Assembly: GCA_902616615.1 (NCBI GenBank)
Contig: CACMTN010000003.1
Span: forward strand, 53,708 to 117,707
Direction: 5' to 3'
From: an uncultured SAR116 cluster alpha proteobacterium
GTDB lineage: Bacteria > Pseudomonadota > Alphaproteobacteria > Puniceispirillales > Marisalimonadaceae
Length of the DNA stretch: 64,000 nt
Both the position numbers and the translations under genes were made by a program. This document shows, one piece after another, positions 29,252-38,544 of this stretch (position 1 is its first letter; each line of letters begins with the position of its first letter). Under the pieces are notes generated by a model. It saw only the letters and a list, made by a program, of their open reading frames with translations, was not told the DNA's origin and did no database searches.

Positions 29252-30157
29252 TTAACTTAAATTGTTAATGTAATCTTTGATACCTCTTTCTATGGAATAT
29301 TTAGGTTCCCATTTAATATCTTTCTTTACTTTTTTTAAACTAAAAAGTTTTCTATCACTTATTGAATTGTGATTAGAAAAATTCACTTGTAAATTGTCTA
29401 TATATCGACTTATTTCGTTAAAAATTGTTAGGTATGATGGAAAATCAGGTCCTGAAATATTATAATCATAAAAATGTTCTTTTTTATGAAATATACATTT
29501 TTCTATACATGAAACAACGTCATTTACATATACATATGGCCAACAAAAATTACTTTTAAATGGTAATGTAATTTGGTTATTTTTAATTCCTGAATTTATT
29601 ATATCATTAATAAAACAGAGTGTTGATCTTCGATGTCCATAGATAGTCGATAACCTAAGAGAAATTATATCTAATTTATAATTTTCATAATACTTCTTTA
29701 ATAATAAATCACATGAAGCCTTTGTTGCCCCATATAGATTTTCTGGAGCAAATCTGTAATCTTCTGTTGTATCACTTTCTGCTAGCTCTCCATATGCTGA
29801 AATAGAAGAACAGAAGATAAATCTATTAATTTTTTTATAAATTCTAGCAGCTTCAATTAAATACATAGTAAAAAAAACATTATTTTCGATAATTATATTT
29901 GGATTTTCATTTGCCAACATTGGACCAGAAATTCCACCAGTATGAATAATTTTTGTTATATCGTACTTTTCTAATAAACTTGTAACATCCTCAACACTAT
30001 TTAAAGAAATTGAAATATGCTTATAGTTTTTGTTACTTTCTGGGTTAATAACCGGGTCAAGACCAACAATTAGATTACTTTTGTTTAAAAGTTTTGTAAC
30101 TAAGGGAGCACCAACTAAACCAGATGAACCTGTAATAAGGATGTTTTCAACATTCAT
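29252..30157 (-). CDS. NAD-dependent epimerase/dehydratase
   Basis: ILITGSSGLVGAPLVTKLL...SSISAYGE...YGATKASCD. Confidence 0.88.
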   Translation of the reverse strand: MNVENILITGSSGLVGAPLVTKLLNKSNLIVGLDPVINPESNKNYKHISISLNSVEDVTSLLEKYDITKIIHTGGISGPMLANENPNIIIENNVFFTMYLIEAARIYKKINRFIFCSSISAYGELAESDTTEDYRFAPENLYGATKASCDLLLKKYYENYKLDIISLRLSTIYGHRRSTLCFINDIINSGIKNNQITLPFKSNFCWPYVYVNDVVSCIEKCIFHKKEHFYDYNISGPDFPSYLTIFNEISRYIDNLQVNFSNHNSISDRKLFSLKKVKKDIKWEPKYSIERGIKDYINNLS

Positions 30158-30262
30158 ATTTCCCTCTACATTTTTTTTATAATTTTTAATAATTTTATTA
30201 TTGAAAACTTAACAAGCTTATTGATAAATTAAAATAATTAATCTTTTTTGAAAGAGGTTTAA

Positions 30263-30868
30263 ATGAAATTGTATTTTGCGCCTAATTCACGCGCGGTTAG
30301 AATAGCCTGGCTTCTTGAAGAATTAGGGATGGACTATGAAATAGAAAAATATTCAGTAGGCGATAAAGCTCTAAGAACTCCAGAATATTATAAATTACAT
30401 CCTATGGGAAGAGTTCCTGTACTGGAGGATGAGAGTATTAAAATTTATGAGTCTGGTGCAATTGTGGAATACCTACTATCTAAATATGATAAAGGAAAAT
30501 TTTGTCCTGACAAAACAGACCCAACCTTTCCTTATTATCTACAATGGCTTCATTATGCTGAAGGCTCAATTATGCCACAAGTTAATACAATTGTTGTAGA
30601 GACTATCTTACTACCTCCTGAACGAAAGAACGAAGTTAACATTGCAAGAGCTTTTAAACTTTTAAATGTTGCACTATTAAACGTAAATAATAACTTAGAA
30701 AATAAAGACTTTTTAACTGGTACATTTTCTGGAGCTGACATAATGACAGGACACGCATGTATAGGGGCAAAAAGAGTAGGTGCAGACATTTCAAATATGA
30801 CTAATGTAGAAAATTATATTAATCGTTTATTGTCTAAGCCTGCATTACAAAAAGCTATGAAAATTTAA
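30263..30868 (+). CDS. Glutathione S-transferase family protein
   Basis: MKLYFAPNSRAVRIAWLLEELGMDYE...HPMGRVPVLEDE...YESGAIVEYLLSKY. Confidence 0.9.
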   Translation: MKLYFAPNSRAVRIAWLLEELGMDYEIEKYSVGDKALRTPEYYKLHPMGRVPVLEDESIKIYESGAIVEYLLSKYDKGKFCPDKTDPTFPYYLQWLHYAEGSIMPQVNTIVVETILLPPERKNEVNIARAFKLLNVALLNVNNNLENKDFLTGTFSGADIMTGHACIGAKRVGADISNMTNVENYINRLLSKPALQKAMKI

Positions 30869-30873
30869 TTTGT

Positions 30874-32541
30874 TTAAATTAAATTATTTATGAGATCATA
30901 ATCAATATCATCCCTTGTGATAGGGCTGTTTTTATGAATTTTATACTTAATAATTAATTCACTAATTTTAGATCTATAGGCTAAATCTTCACAATAGTTT
31001 CCCTCTTCAATAAGGAAAATAGCTGAACTCAAGTAATATAAAGATGTCGTTATTTGCCTTGATGAAGAAGTAAAATCTTCCTTTACTTCATTTTCAACAA
31101 AATCAAAAACATCTTCTATGACAGATAATAAATGTTTCTCGTATTTTTTTTCAGAATTAATTTTGATGGAATCTATGAGAAAATTTTTAAATATATGTAA
31201 ATTGTTGTCTTTTTTAAGAGCTCTAATTGTATCCAAAGAAATTATATTGCTAGTACCTTCCCAAATAGAACCAAGATGGGAGTCTCTCAAAATTTTTGGA
31301 TCAAGCCAATCTTCTATATAGCCTAAGCCACCTCTGATCTCCATTGCATCTCCAGCAACTTTTCTAACATCTCTACATGCTCTAAATTTAATAAGGGGTG
31401 TTATTATCCTAAAAATTTTCTGCGAAACAATATCTCCTTTATCTGCTTTATTTAAGAGATCTGCTGCTTTAAATACGATAGATCTAGAAGCTTCTGTAAT
31501 TATCAGTATCTTTAAAAGTTGTTTTTGTATTAAAGGAAGATCAATTAATTTTTTATTAAATGCAAGACGATTAATTGAAATAAACAAGCTTTCTTGAAGA
31601 CACCTTTGCATCATACCAGATGCTCTAACCCCATTAGATAACCTCGACATATTTATCATGTCGGTCATTTGTTTAAAACCCTCATCAGGGTTACCTACAA
31701 GATAAGCAAATGCTCTATTTAATTTAATCTCACCACTTGCAAAAGATCTTCCTCCTAATTTATCTTTTAATCTTATAATCTCGTAATTATTTAAATCTCC
31801 ATTTTCAAGTTTTTTTGGCAAAAGAAATAATGCAAGCCCTTTTGTGCCACTGATGTTTTTATTATGTCTAGCAAGAACCATAGCAAGATCAGCATCTGGA
31901 TTAGAGCAAAACCACTTATCTCCTGTTAAAAACCAATTTCCATCCTCATATTCAGCATATGTATCAATAGACCCTACGTCTGATCCTGCATGTTGTTCTG
32001 TCATAAACATGGCACCTTGAAATAGATGATCTAGATCTTGTGAAGTTAATTGATCAAAAAATTTATCAATTAATTTTTTATCTCCAAATTTTGTAAGAGT
32101 TCGTGTTAAAGAATCTGTCATACTTAATGGACAACAAAGACCAAATTCACTTTGAACGAATAAAAAAGTAAGTCCATATTTTACTATGGGCGGAAGTGGT
32201 TGTTGCATTCCAAAAACACCATGCCTGTGCGACATAGCTGCTAAACCAAATTTTTCAAAAGCAAATTTTTCAATTTTTATAAAGTCTGGGTGTTTTTCAA
32301 TATCATTTGATAATTCACCAACTCTTGATCTTTTTTTCAATTTTGGAGGATGCTTATCAGCTGACAAGGCTAATTCTTCTAATTCAGAACCTACAACTTC
32401 TCCTAACTCAATAAACTTATTCTCAACTTGTTCAAATAATTCCTTTCCACAGTAATATTCTAATAATTTTGAAAACGACTTATCCCTTAAATAAGCGTTT
32501 ATTCCTTTACTATCTGGAATATTGTTTGAAGAAAGAACCAC
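30874..32541 (-). CDS. Acyl-CoA dehydrogenase family, AidB-like
   Basis: GAMFMTEQHAGSDVGS...WFLTGDKWFCSNPDADLAMVLAR...GGLGYIEDW...IWEGTSNIISLD. Confidence 0.87.
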   Translation of the reverse strand: MVLSSNNIPDSKGINAYLRDKSFSKLLEYYCGKELFEQVENKFIELGEVVGSELEELALSADKHPPKLKKRSRVGELSNDIEKHPDFIKIEKFAFEKFGLAAMSHRHGVFGMQQPLPPIVKYGLTFLFVQSEFGLCCPLSMTDSLTRTLTKFGDKKLIDKFFDQLTSQDLDHLFQGAMFMTEQHAGSDVGSIDTYAEYEDGNWFLTGDKWFCSNPDADLAMVLARHNKNISGTKGLALFLLPKKLENGDLNNYEIIRLKDKLGGRSFASGEIKLNRAFAYLVGNPDEGFKQMTDMINMSRLSNGVRASGMMQRCLQESLFISINRLAFNKKLIDLPLIQKQLLKILIITEASRSIVFKAADLLNKADKGDIVSQKIFRIITPLIKFRACRDVRKVAGDAMEIRGGLGYIEDWLDPKILRDSHLGSIWEGTSNIISLDTIRALKKDNNLHIFKNFLIDSIKINSEKKYEKHLLSVIEDVFDFVENEVKEDFTSSSRQITTSLYYLSSAIFLIEEGNYCEDLAYRSKISELIIKYKIHKNSPITRDDIDYDLINNLI

Positions 32542-32646
32542 TTTTAAACCTAATTATAATAGCTATGATGAAATTTTAAGTTTGAATTACATAACAATGT
32601 AATGCTTGTAATCATATAACTAACAAGACTTAAATTACAAAGTATT

Positions 32647-32904
32647 TCAATTTTTTGTTAGTTGATATACTTCGTGTGATAAGCCAAGCTCTTTTTCCAT
32701 TTGTTTAAATTCATCTGATGTCATAAATTGACCAACCATATCAGGGTTAAAAACTTCTGTACTAATCATTGCTGTGTTATCATCTACCTTACCAACAATC
32801 GTATTTCTCATCATTTGAGACTGAACTTCTGCATCTGCATCAAATTTTTTTTTCCATTCATCGTAAGTTGTATTTTTAATCTTCACAATTATAAGAGTGT
32901 TCAT
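32647..32904 (-). CDS. Hypothetical small alpha+beta protein
   Basis: MNTLIIVKIKNTTYDEWKKKFDADAEVQSQMM...; ABM-like pattern. Confidence 0.55.
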   Translation of the reverse strand: MNTLIIVKIKNTTYDEWKKKFDADAEVQSQMMRNTIVGKVDDNTAMISTEVFNPDMVGQFMTSDEFKQMEKELGLSHEVYQLTKN

Positions 32905-32929
32905 GTATCAATCCTTTGATTTTTGTTAT

Positions 32930-33211
32930 CTAATCAGTTACGTCCATTACATTTGACATCTCTTTTATGTCATTATGAAACATGCCTGCCATATCACCTA
33001 AGGTGTCTAAAATAGCTTGAGGAGAGTTCGCTTTCCACCAACAATACATGACCATATCATTCTTTTCATTATTCCAATTCATTTGAAAATTTGCATTTTC
33101 ATTTTTCATATTTTTACGCACATCATCTGTGGTCATGTCTTTCATTGCTTCAAAATACTGCTCTCTCATTTCTTCAGACTTAAATTTATGTTCTACCATG
33201 TAATCTTTCAT
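32930..33211 (-). CDS. Hypothetical small protein
   Basis: Intact 93-aa ORF adjacent to the above. Confidence 0.5.
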   Translation of the reverse strand: MKDYMVEHKFKSEEMREQYFEAMKDMTTDDVRKNMKNENANFQMNWNNEKNDMVMYCWWKANSPQAILDTLGDMAGMFHNDIKEMSNVMDVTD

Positions 33212-33382
33212 TTATTATTTCCTAAAATTTATATATTATTATGGTTAATTTTTTTATAACTTCAAAATCTTATTTTAATAAAATTAATTAACTATTCTAT
33301 TTTAATAGTATTTAAATTATTTAATTAAATAATTAATTAACAGTTAAATGTTGCATTATAATTAAAATTTTTAATTTTTTTC

Positions 33383-33413
33383 TTTACCTTCCTCTTAGGG
33401 AAGGGTTTAAAGA
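33383..33413 (+). promoter_or_regulatory. CueR/MerR-type copper-responsive promoter (P1)
   Basis: TTTACC-19 bp (TTCCTCTTAGGGAAGGGTT)-TAAAGA; imperfect dyad ACCTTCC...GGAAGGGT; upstream of DUF4396/cyt c/MCO operon. Confidence 0.7.
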
Positions 33414-33429
33414 TTTAAATGAGGTTAAA

Positions 33430-33873
33430 ATGATTATTCAAGATGTCATACAGATAAACTGGTTCTGCCAACATACTTGGTTACAGTCGTCTAAAAATAC
33501 TTTGTGGTGTTTGCTTGGATGTTGTATTGGAGATTTTGGTACAATTGCATATTTTCAATTCATGGAGATTGAATGGCCCGTTATATTAATCATGTCGCTG
33601 GCCATTGTTAATGGAATATTGACATCTATCGCACTTGAAACTTTTATACTTTCAAAGCAAATGTCTATGAAATTAGCCTTTAAAACAGCAATAGGGATGT
33701 CTTTAGTTTCTATGATTTCTATGGAATTAGCTATGAATTTAACTGATGTTGCACTTACTGGTGGTGCTATTTTAACATGGTGGGTTATTCCTTTTATGCT
33801 TATCGCAGGATTTATAACACCCCTACCATACAATTACTGGCGATTAAAAGCTTTAGGCAAAGCATGTCATTAA
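33430..33873 (+). CDS. DUF4396 membrane protein
   Basis: NTLWCLLGCCIGDFGTIAYFQ...LAFKTAIGMSLVSMISMELAMN. Confidence 0.8.
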   Translation: MIIQDVIQINWFCQHTWLQSSKNTLWCLLGCCIGDFGTIAYFQFMEIEWPVILIMSLAIVNGILTSIALETFILSKQMSMKLAFKTAIGMSLVSMISMELAMNLTDVALTGGAILTWWVIPFMLIAGFITPLPYNYWRLKALGKACH

Positions 33874-34364
33874 ATTTTAAAAGTTTTATTAAAAATAAAT
33901 CTTTATTTCTAATAATTATTCCTTCAATAATTTTAATTTTAGGAATGGTTATCTACTTGGCTAAGGAAAAGGTTGCTGAAGCATCTATTACTTTAATCCC
34001 TGATAATAAAGAAGCTATTTCATTAGGAAAATCTGTATATGTTCAAAATTGTGCATCATGCCATGGTGCAAAATTAGAAGGTCAAAAAGATTGGATGTCC
34101 AGACTCCCAGATGGATTAATGCCTGCTCCTCCTCATGACGAGACGGGTCACACTTGGCATCATAGTGATAAATATTTATTCCTGATTACAAAATACGGTA
34201 TTGAGGATATTATAGGTCAAAATTATCCTAATAATATGCCCGCTTATAAAGATATCCTCTCGGATAAAGAAATTATATCAGTATTATCTTATATAAAAAG
34301 TACTTGGCCAAACAAAGTTAAAAAAATCCACGATCAAATCAATGATCGTGAGAAATCAAAGTAA
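33864..34364 (+). CDS. Membrane-anchored/secreted c-type cytochrome
   Basis: NCASCHGAKLEGQ (CxxCH), NNMPAY distal Met; ATG at 33864 overlaps upstream stop, ORF-track start 33777 over-extended. Confidence 0.88.
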   Translation: MSLNFKSFIKNKSLFLIIIPSIILILGMVIYLAKEKVAEASITLIPDNKEAISLGKSVYVQNCASCHGAKLEGQKDWMSRLPDGLMPAPPHDETGHTWHHSDKYLFLITKYGIEDIIGQNYPNNMPAYKDILSDKEIISVLSYIKSTWPNKVKKIHDQINDREKSK

Positions 34365-34382
34365 AATTTAATTAAATTATTA

Positions 34383-35780
34383 ATGGAAATAAATATGCTA
34401 TCTCGACGTGAATTTTTAAATTTTTCAGCAGCGACAATTGCTTTAACATCTTTACCTAATCAAATTCAATCTAACCAATTAATTCGTAATTATAAGCTAA
34501 CAGCTGAGATTACCCCACATTTATTCGATAAGAAAGGTGTCTTGGATAGCTTGTGGTTGTATAACAAACAATCACCTGGGCCAGTCATTGAGGCAAAAGA
34601 AAACGATGTCATAAGAGTTGAGTTTGTTAATAATTTAGATGGGGCCAGCACAATCCACTGGCATGGTATAAAAAATATTAATAAGATGGATGGTGTTCCA
34701 TATTTAACTCAGGACCCAGTACAGCCTGGAGAAACTTATATATATGAATTTCCAGTTAATAATGCAGGAACATTTTGGTATCATGCACATTTTGAAACTT
34801 GGAAACAAATTTCGAAAGGTTTATATGGACCTCTGATAGTCAAAAACCATTTAGATAAACAATTTGATAATGATATCATTATATTAGCTGATGATTGGAG
34901 ATTGAATAAAAATTATCAATTAGATAAAAAATCATTAGGCTCACTTCATGATTGGTCACATGCAGGAAGAATTGGAAATTGGCTTACTATTAATGGAAAA
35001 AAATTTCCTGAATACTCTGTAAATAAAAATGGCTATGCAAGATTAAGATTTATTAATGCCTCTAATGCAAGGATACTTTCATTTGGCTCTAGTTTAAATG
35101 GAATGAAGATCATCTCAATAGATGGCATGTCGGTTGAACCATTCATTCAAGATAAATTTGATTTGGGGCCAGGACAAAGGATTGATTTGTTAATAAAAAC
35201 TGATGATATGTCAACAATTGATTTCTTTGAAGTCAGTGGTAAAAAACCGTTAAATGCTTTCAAGCTAAATGTTAATCAAAGTAGTAAAAAAAATATTCTA
35301 AAAAAAGAAATAAAACTACAATCTTTAAAAAAAATACCACCGTATAAAAATCCAAAAATATTAAAAATTCATATGCAAGGCGGTGCAATGGGAAATCTTG
35401 CTAAAGCCTATTTTGAAGGTGAAGAAAAAAATTTTCGTTCATTAGCAATGGAAGATAAAAAATTCTGGGCGTTTAATAAAGAGGTAGGTAAGTATGAACA
35501 TTCACTCGCAAGTATAAAAAAAGGAGAGATAATAATTTTAGATGTTTGGAATGACTCAAGATGGCCACATAGTATGCATCTGCATGGTAATCATTTTTAT
35601 GTTGAGTCAAAAGAATTTTCTGGAGATGATAAACTAATCCTCAGAGATACATATCTAATGCAACCAGGTGAAAAATCAAAATTTATATATTTAGCAGATA
35701 ATCCTGGTAAATGGCTTTTTCATTGTCACATGTTGGAACATGCAGCTTCTGGTATGATAGGTTACATAGAAGTAGTTTAA
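34383..35780 (+). CDS. Multicopper oxidase, Tat-type signal
   Basis: SRREFLNFSA; IHWHGI, WYHAHFE, HSMHLHGNHF, HCHMLEHAASGM Cu-site motifs. Confidence 0.93.
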   Translation: MEINMLSRREFLNFSAATIALTSLPNQIQSNQLIRNYKLTAEITPHLFDKKGVLDSLWLYNKQSPGPVIEAKENDVIRVEFVNNLDGASTIHWHGIKNINKMDGVPYLTQDPVQPGETYIYEFPVNNAGTFWYHAHFETWKQISKGLYGPLIVKNHLDKQFDNDIIILADDWRLNKNYQLDKKSLGSLHDWSHAGRIGNWLTINGKKFPEYSVNKNGYARLRFINASNARILSFGSSLNGMKIISIDGMSVEPFIQDKFDLGPGQRIDLLIKTDDMSTIDFFEVSGKKPLNAFKLNVNQSSKKNILKKEIKLQSLKKIPPYKNPKILKIHMQGGAMGNLAKAYFEGEEKNFRSLAMEDKKFWAFNKEVGKYEHSLASIKKGEIIILDVWNDSRWPHSMHLHGNHFYVESKEFSGDDKLILRDTYLMQPGEKSKFIYLADNPGKWLFHCHMLEHAASGMIGYIEVV

Positions 35781-35787
35781 TTTAAAA

Positions 35788-36975
35788 TTAAGTACGTACC
35801 AAAACTGTGTCCATTAAGCCTTTTCCTCTGATCTGAATAGTTTTTCGCTCTATATTACTATCTTTATAGTTTACTAAATCGAAAGTATTTTTAGACATAT
35901 GAATACAGTCAGGTGTTCCATAGCTCTCTAATCTTGCAGCAGTATTAATAGTATCGCCCCATACATCAAAAGCAAATTTTGACTTTCCAATAACTCCAGA
36001 TATAGCAGGGCCTGAATTAATTCCTATTCTAAGTTTTATGGGATTACCATTATGATCTTTGAATTGAGCAGATATTTTTATCATTTCCTTGGCAAGATTA
36101 AATAAAGTTAGAGCATGATCTTCTTTTTGGACTGGCATGCCTGAAACAACCATATATGAGTCGCCAATTGTTTTTATTTTTTCTACACCATATGCTTCAG
36201 TTAAGTCATCAAACTGAGAAAACATGTCATTTAAAAAACCAACAATTTTCTCTGATGAAATTTTTTCAGACATTTCAGTAAAACTAACTATGTCTGCAAA
36301 TAAAACAGATATTTCAGGATTATCCATAGATATGGTTTTGATATTATTTTTTAGCTTTTCTGCAATTGATTTAGGCATAATATTATGAAGAAGTTTTTCA
36401 GATTTGTTACGCTCTTGTTCTAAAAAGATAGAATACATCCCCATAGGTAATCCTAAGACAAGTAAACTGCCAACTATATTGCTGACACCAATTATAGACT
36501 CTGTTAAATCATTGATCTGATAAAGAGGTTCCATTTCAGAAAAAGAAATAAACATATATGAATAGATTGAAATAAAGACCAAAGCTAAAAAGGCTTTAAG
36601 CCTAATATCTAAAGGGACAGCTATAATTAATATTGCTAAGTTAATATACCAAAGGTGAAAAAATGAATTCCAACCAATCAAAAAAATAAATGCTGTAGCC
36701 GAACCTACGCCAGCAATGCAAGACAATATAACTCCAAATTTTGCAAAACCTAAAGTATGTAGAATAAATCCAAACGCTATAAATGAAGCAAAAAACAATT
36801 CAGAAAGAACTAAAGGTTCCCAATTTTGAATGGTCAAATAAAATAGAAAATCCCTTCCAATAAGCCCTACTCCACCAGCTATAAAACCTAACTGCATTGC
36901 TAGAAAGGCAGGTTTCCATTTTTCTGGATATCTTAAAGGGGGAACGCTTAATATATTAACAATAAAATTAATCAT
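35788..36975 (-). CDS. Membrane class III adenylate cyclase
   Basis: N-terminal multi-TM region then VLFADIVSFTEMSE...VEKIKTIGDSYMVVSG...FDVWGDTINTAARLES (metal Asp, K/D adenine-selectivity residues, NxxxR). Confidence 0.9.
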   Translation of the reverse strand: MINFIVNILSVPPLRYPEKWKPAFLAMQLGFIAGGVGLIGRDFLFYLTIQNWEPLVLSELFFASFIAFGFILHTLGFAKFGVILSCIAGVGSATAFIFLIGWNSFFHLWYINLAILIIAVPLDIRLKAFLALVFISIYSYMFISFSEMEPLYQINDLTESIIGVSNIVGSLLVLGLPMGMYSIFLEQERNKSEKLLHNIMPKSIAEKLKNNIKTISMDNPEISVLFADIVSFTEMSEKISSEKIVGFLNDMFSQFDDLTEAYGVEKIKTIGDSYMVVSGMPVQKEDHALTLFNLAKEMIKISAQFKDHNGNPIKLRIGINSGPAISGVIGKSKFAFDVWGDTINTAARLESYGTPDCIHMSKNTFDLVNYKDSNIERKTIQIRGKGLMDTVLVRT

Positions 36976-37001
36976 GTATTAAAGTCCATTTATAATTATA
37001 A

Positions 37002-37032
37002 AGACTAAACCTTTCTGTTGGGGTAAGGTAAA
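37002..37032 (-). promoter_or_regulatory. CueR/MerR-type copper-responsive promoter (P3) for the adenylate cyclase
   Basis: Minus strand: TTTACC-19 bp (TTACCCCAACAGAAAGGTT)-TAGTCT with ACCTT-N11-AAGGT dyad. Confidence 0.62.
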
Positions 37033-37136
37033 GAAAAAAATTAAAATAATTAAAGTAATATTTTATAAGTAACTGTATTTTTAAAAAAACCAGAAAAATA
37101 TTGTAAATTTAAATTGGTAATATTGAATTATAATAG

Positions 37137-37358
37137 ATGAGCGAGTTTGTTTTAGTCATTTTAGTAACGATGGGTCTAAGTAAGGTTCCCTCTACCTATG
37201 AAATAAGGGTTCCAAAAAAAACCTACAAACAATGTGTAGAAGATTCTAAAACTTATAAATTTCCATTTGAAGAGCTGCATAAAGTTATATCTGTAAAAAC
37301 TAGATGTGAAAAAGTGATTGGAAATCAAAGACAATTGGAAAATGACAAATCTATTTAA
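37137..37358 (+). CDS. Hypothetical small protein
   Basis: 73-aa ORF in the copper island; family unknown. Confidence 0.4.
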   Translation: MSEFVLVILVTMGLSKVPSTYEIRVPKKTYKQCVEDSKTYKFPFEELHKVISVKTRCEKVIGNQRQLENDKSI

Positions 37359-37466
37359 AATTATTTTCAAATTATAAAAATAAATAAGGTTTCATTTTAT
37401 TTATTTTATTAAATTTTTGTTACGAAGAATAATATTTTAAAAATTATTTAAAAAAATAAAATAGCA

Positions 37467-37497
37467 TTGACCTTCCCCTAAGGGTAAAGCTTATATG
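37467..37497 (+). promoter_or_regulatory. CueR/MerR-type copper-responsive promoter (P2)
   Basis: TTGACC-19 bp (TTCCCCTAAGGGTAAAGCT)-TATATG; very similar to E. coli PcopA (from memory). Confidence 0.75.
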
Positions 37498-37542
37498 TTA
37501 TAATAAACCAAGTTATTATTAATAAATTATCTTGATTTCGAT

Positions 37543-38202
37543 ATGTTTTTTAAAAATCGGAGTAAATATATGATGAAGATACTAGTGATCTGTGTATTAA
37601 GTTTATTTTTAAATTTCTCAACTGCTACAGCTCACTCGCCAGTAGGATTTGTGGTTCCAAAAGATGGGTCTATAATCAAAAAGGCTCCAGAAAAAATGGA
37701 AATCGTTTTTACTGCACCGGCAAAACTCATTAAGGTTGAGTTTTCAAAAGTTACATCAAACCAAAAAAAGTCATTAATTAGTGGCCTGCTTGGAAACGAA
37801 ACTTTAACTCCAATAAAATTAAATAAAGATCATCTTATGAATGAATCAAGACGACATATTATCAGTCTACCTAAATTAGACGATGGTATATATAAAACAG
37901 CATGGCGCGCACTTAGTGAAGATGGTCACGCTATTAAGGGTGAGTTTATATTTGAGGTGTCACCCGAAGGTACAGATGTATCAGGTGCTGATGTAAAATT
38001 GTTAATTGGTGAAGGTCAAGTTAAACGTGTAAGAGGGACAAAAATAACAATAAAACATGGACCGTTAGGAGAGTTAATGCCAGCGATGACAATGGAATTT
38101 AGTGTCTCAGACAAAAAAGTAATCTCAAACTTTAAAAGGGGAGACAAAGTTAGGTTTCAAGTTAATAAAGAATTAGAACTTATTAAAATTGAATTAAATT
38201 AG
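37543..38202 (+). CDS. CopC-like domain fused to CusF-like domain
   Basis: AHSPVGFVVPKDGSIIKKAPEKMEIVF...WRALSEDGHAIKGEFIFEV (CopC), then GEGQVKRVRGTKITIKHGPLGELMPAMTMEFSVSDK...FKRGDKVRFQV (CusF). Confidence 0.85.
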   Translation: MFFKNRSKYMMKILVICVLSLFLNFSTATAHSPVGFVVPKDGSIIKKAPEKMEIVFTAPAKLIKVEFSKVTSNQKKSLISGLLGNETLTPIKLNKDHLMNESRRHIISLPKLDDGIYKTAWRALSEDGHAIKGEFIFEVSPEGTDVSGADVKLLIGEGQVKRVRGTKITIKHGPLGELMPAMTMEFSVSDKKVISNFKRGDKVRFQVNKELELIKIELN

Positions 38203-38216
38203 AAAACTAAGAAAAT

Positions 38217-38537
38217 ATGTATATAAAAAAAGAAATAACTACAAAAACCAATTCTAAAAAGGCTATTTTTACCTCTGCTAACTATTTTAATTTTCAAAAT
38301 TTTTTATTCACTTTTAAAGCTCTTGTTTTCTTAATGATTGTTAAAACCATTTCGTTTTCAGTAATTGCCAAAAGTGAAGAGAATTCAACAAATAAAAATA
38401 TATATATATCAATTTTTGACTCTTATGAAAAATGGGAATGGGAGGACACATCAGACTGGATTATTTCAAATAAAACAGTCGATGAGATTGGAGGGTGGCA
38501 ATATTACTCTCGTGAAAAAAGCAAGGAAAAAAAATAG
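38217..38537 (+). CDS. Hypothetical membrane-anchored/exported protein with W-rich C-terminus
   Basis: TM/signal then YEKWEWEDTSDWIISNKTVDEIGGWQYYSRE. Confidence 0.6.
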   Translation: MYIKKEITTKTNSKKAIFTSANYFNFQNFLFTFKALVFLMIVKTISFSVIAKSEENSTNKNIYISIFDSYEKWEWEDTSDWIISNKTVDEIGGWQYYSREKSKEKK

Positions 38538-38544
38538 GTTAGCG

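Noticed and set aside
33255-33360. AT-rich palindromes (for example TTATTTAATTAAATAA)
   Set aside because: Expected by chance in A/T-dominated intergenic DNA; no clear functional signature beyond the adjacent copper promoter.
33777-33863. N-terminal extension of the cytochrome c ORF
   Set aside because: Overlaps the DUF4396 gene; ATG at 33864 gives a clean membrane anchor.
38365-38544. N-terminal extension of the TolC-like ORF in the track
   Set aside because: Overlaps the preceding gene out of frame; ATG at 38545 gives a proper lipoprotein signal.
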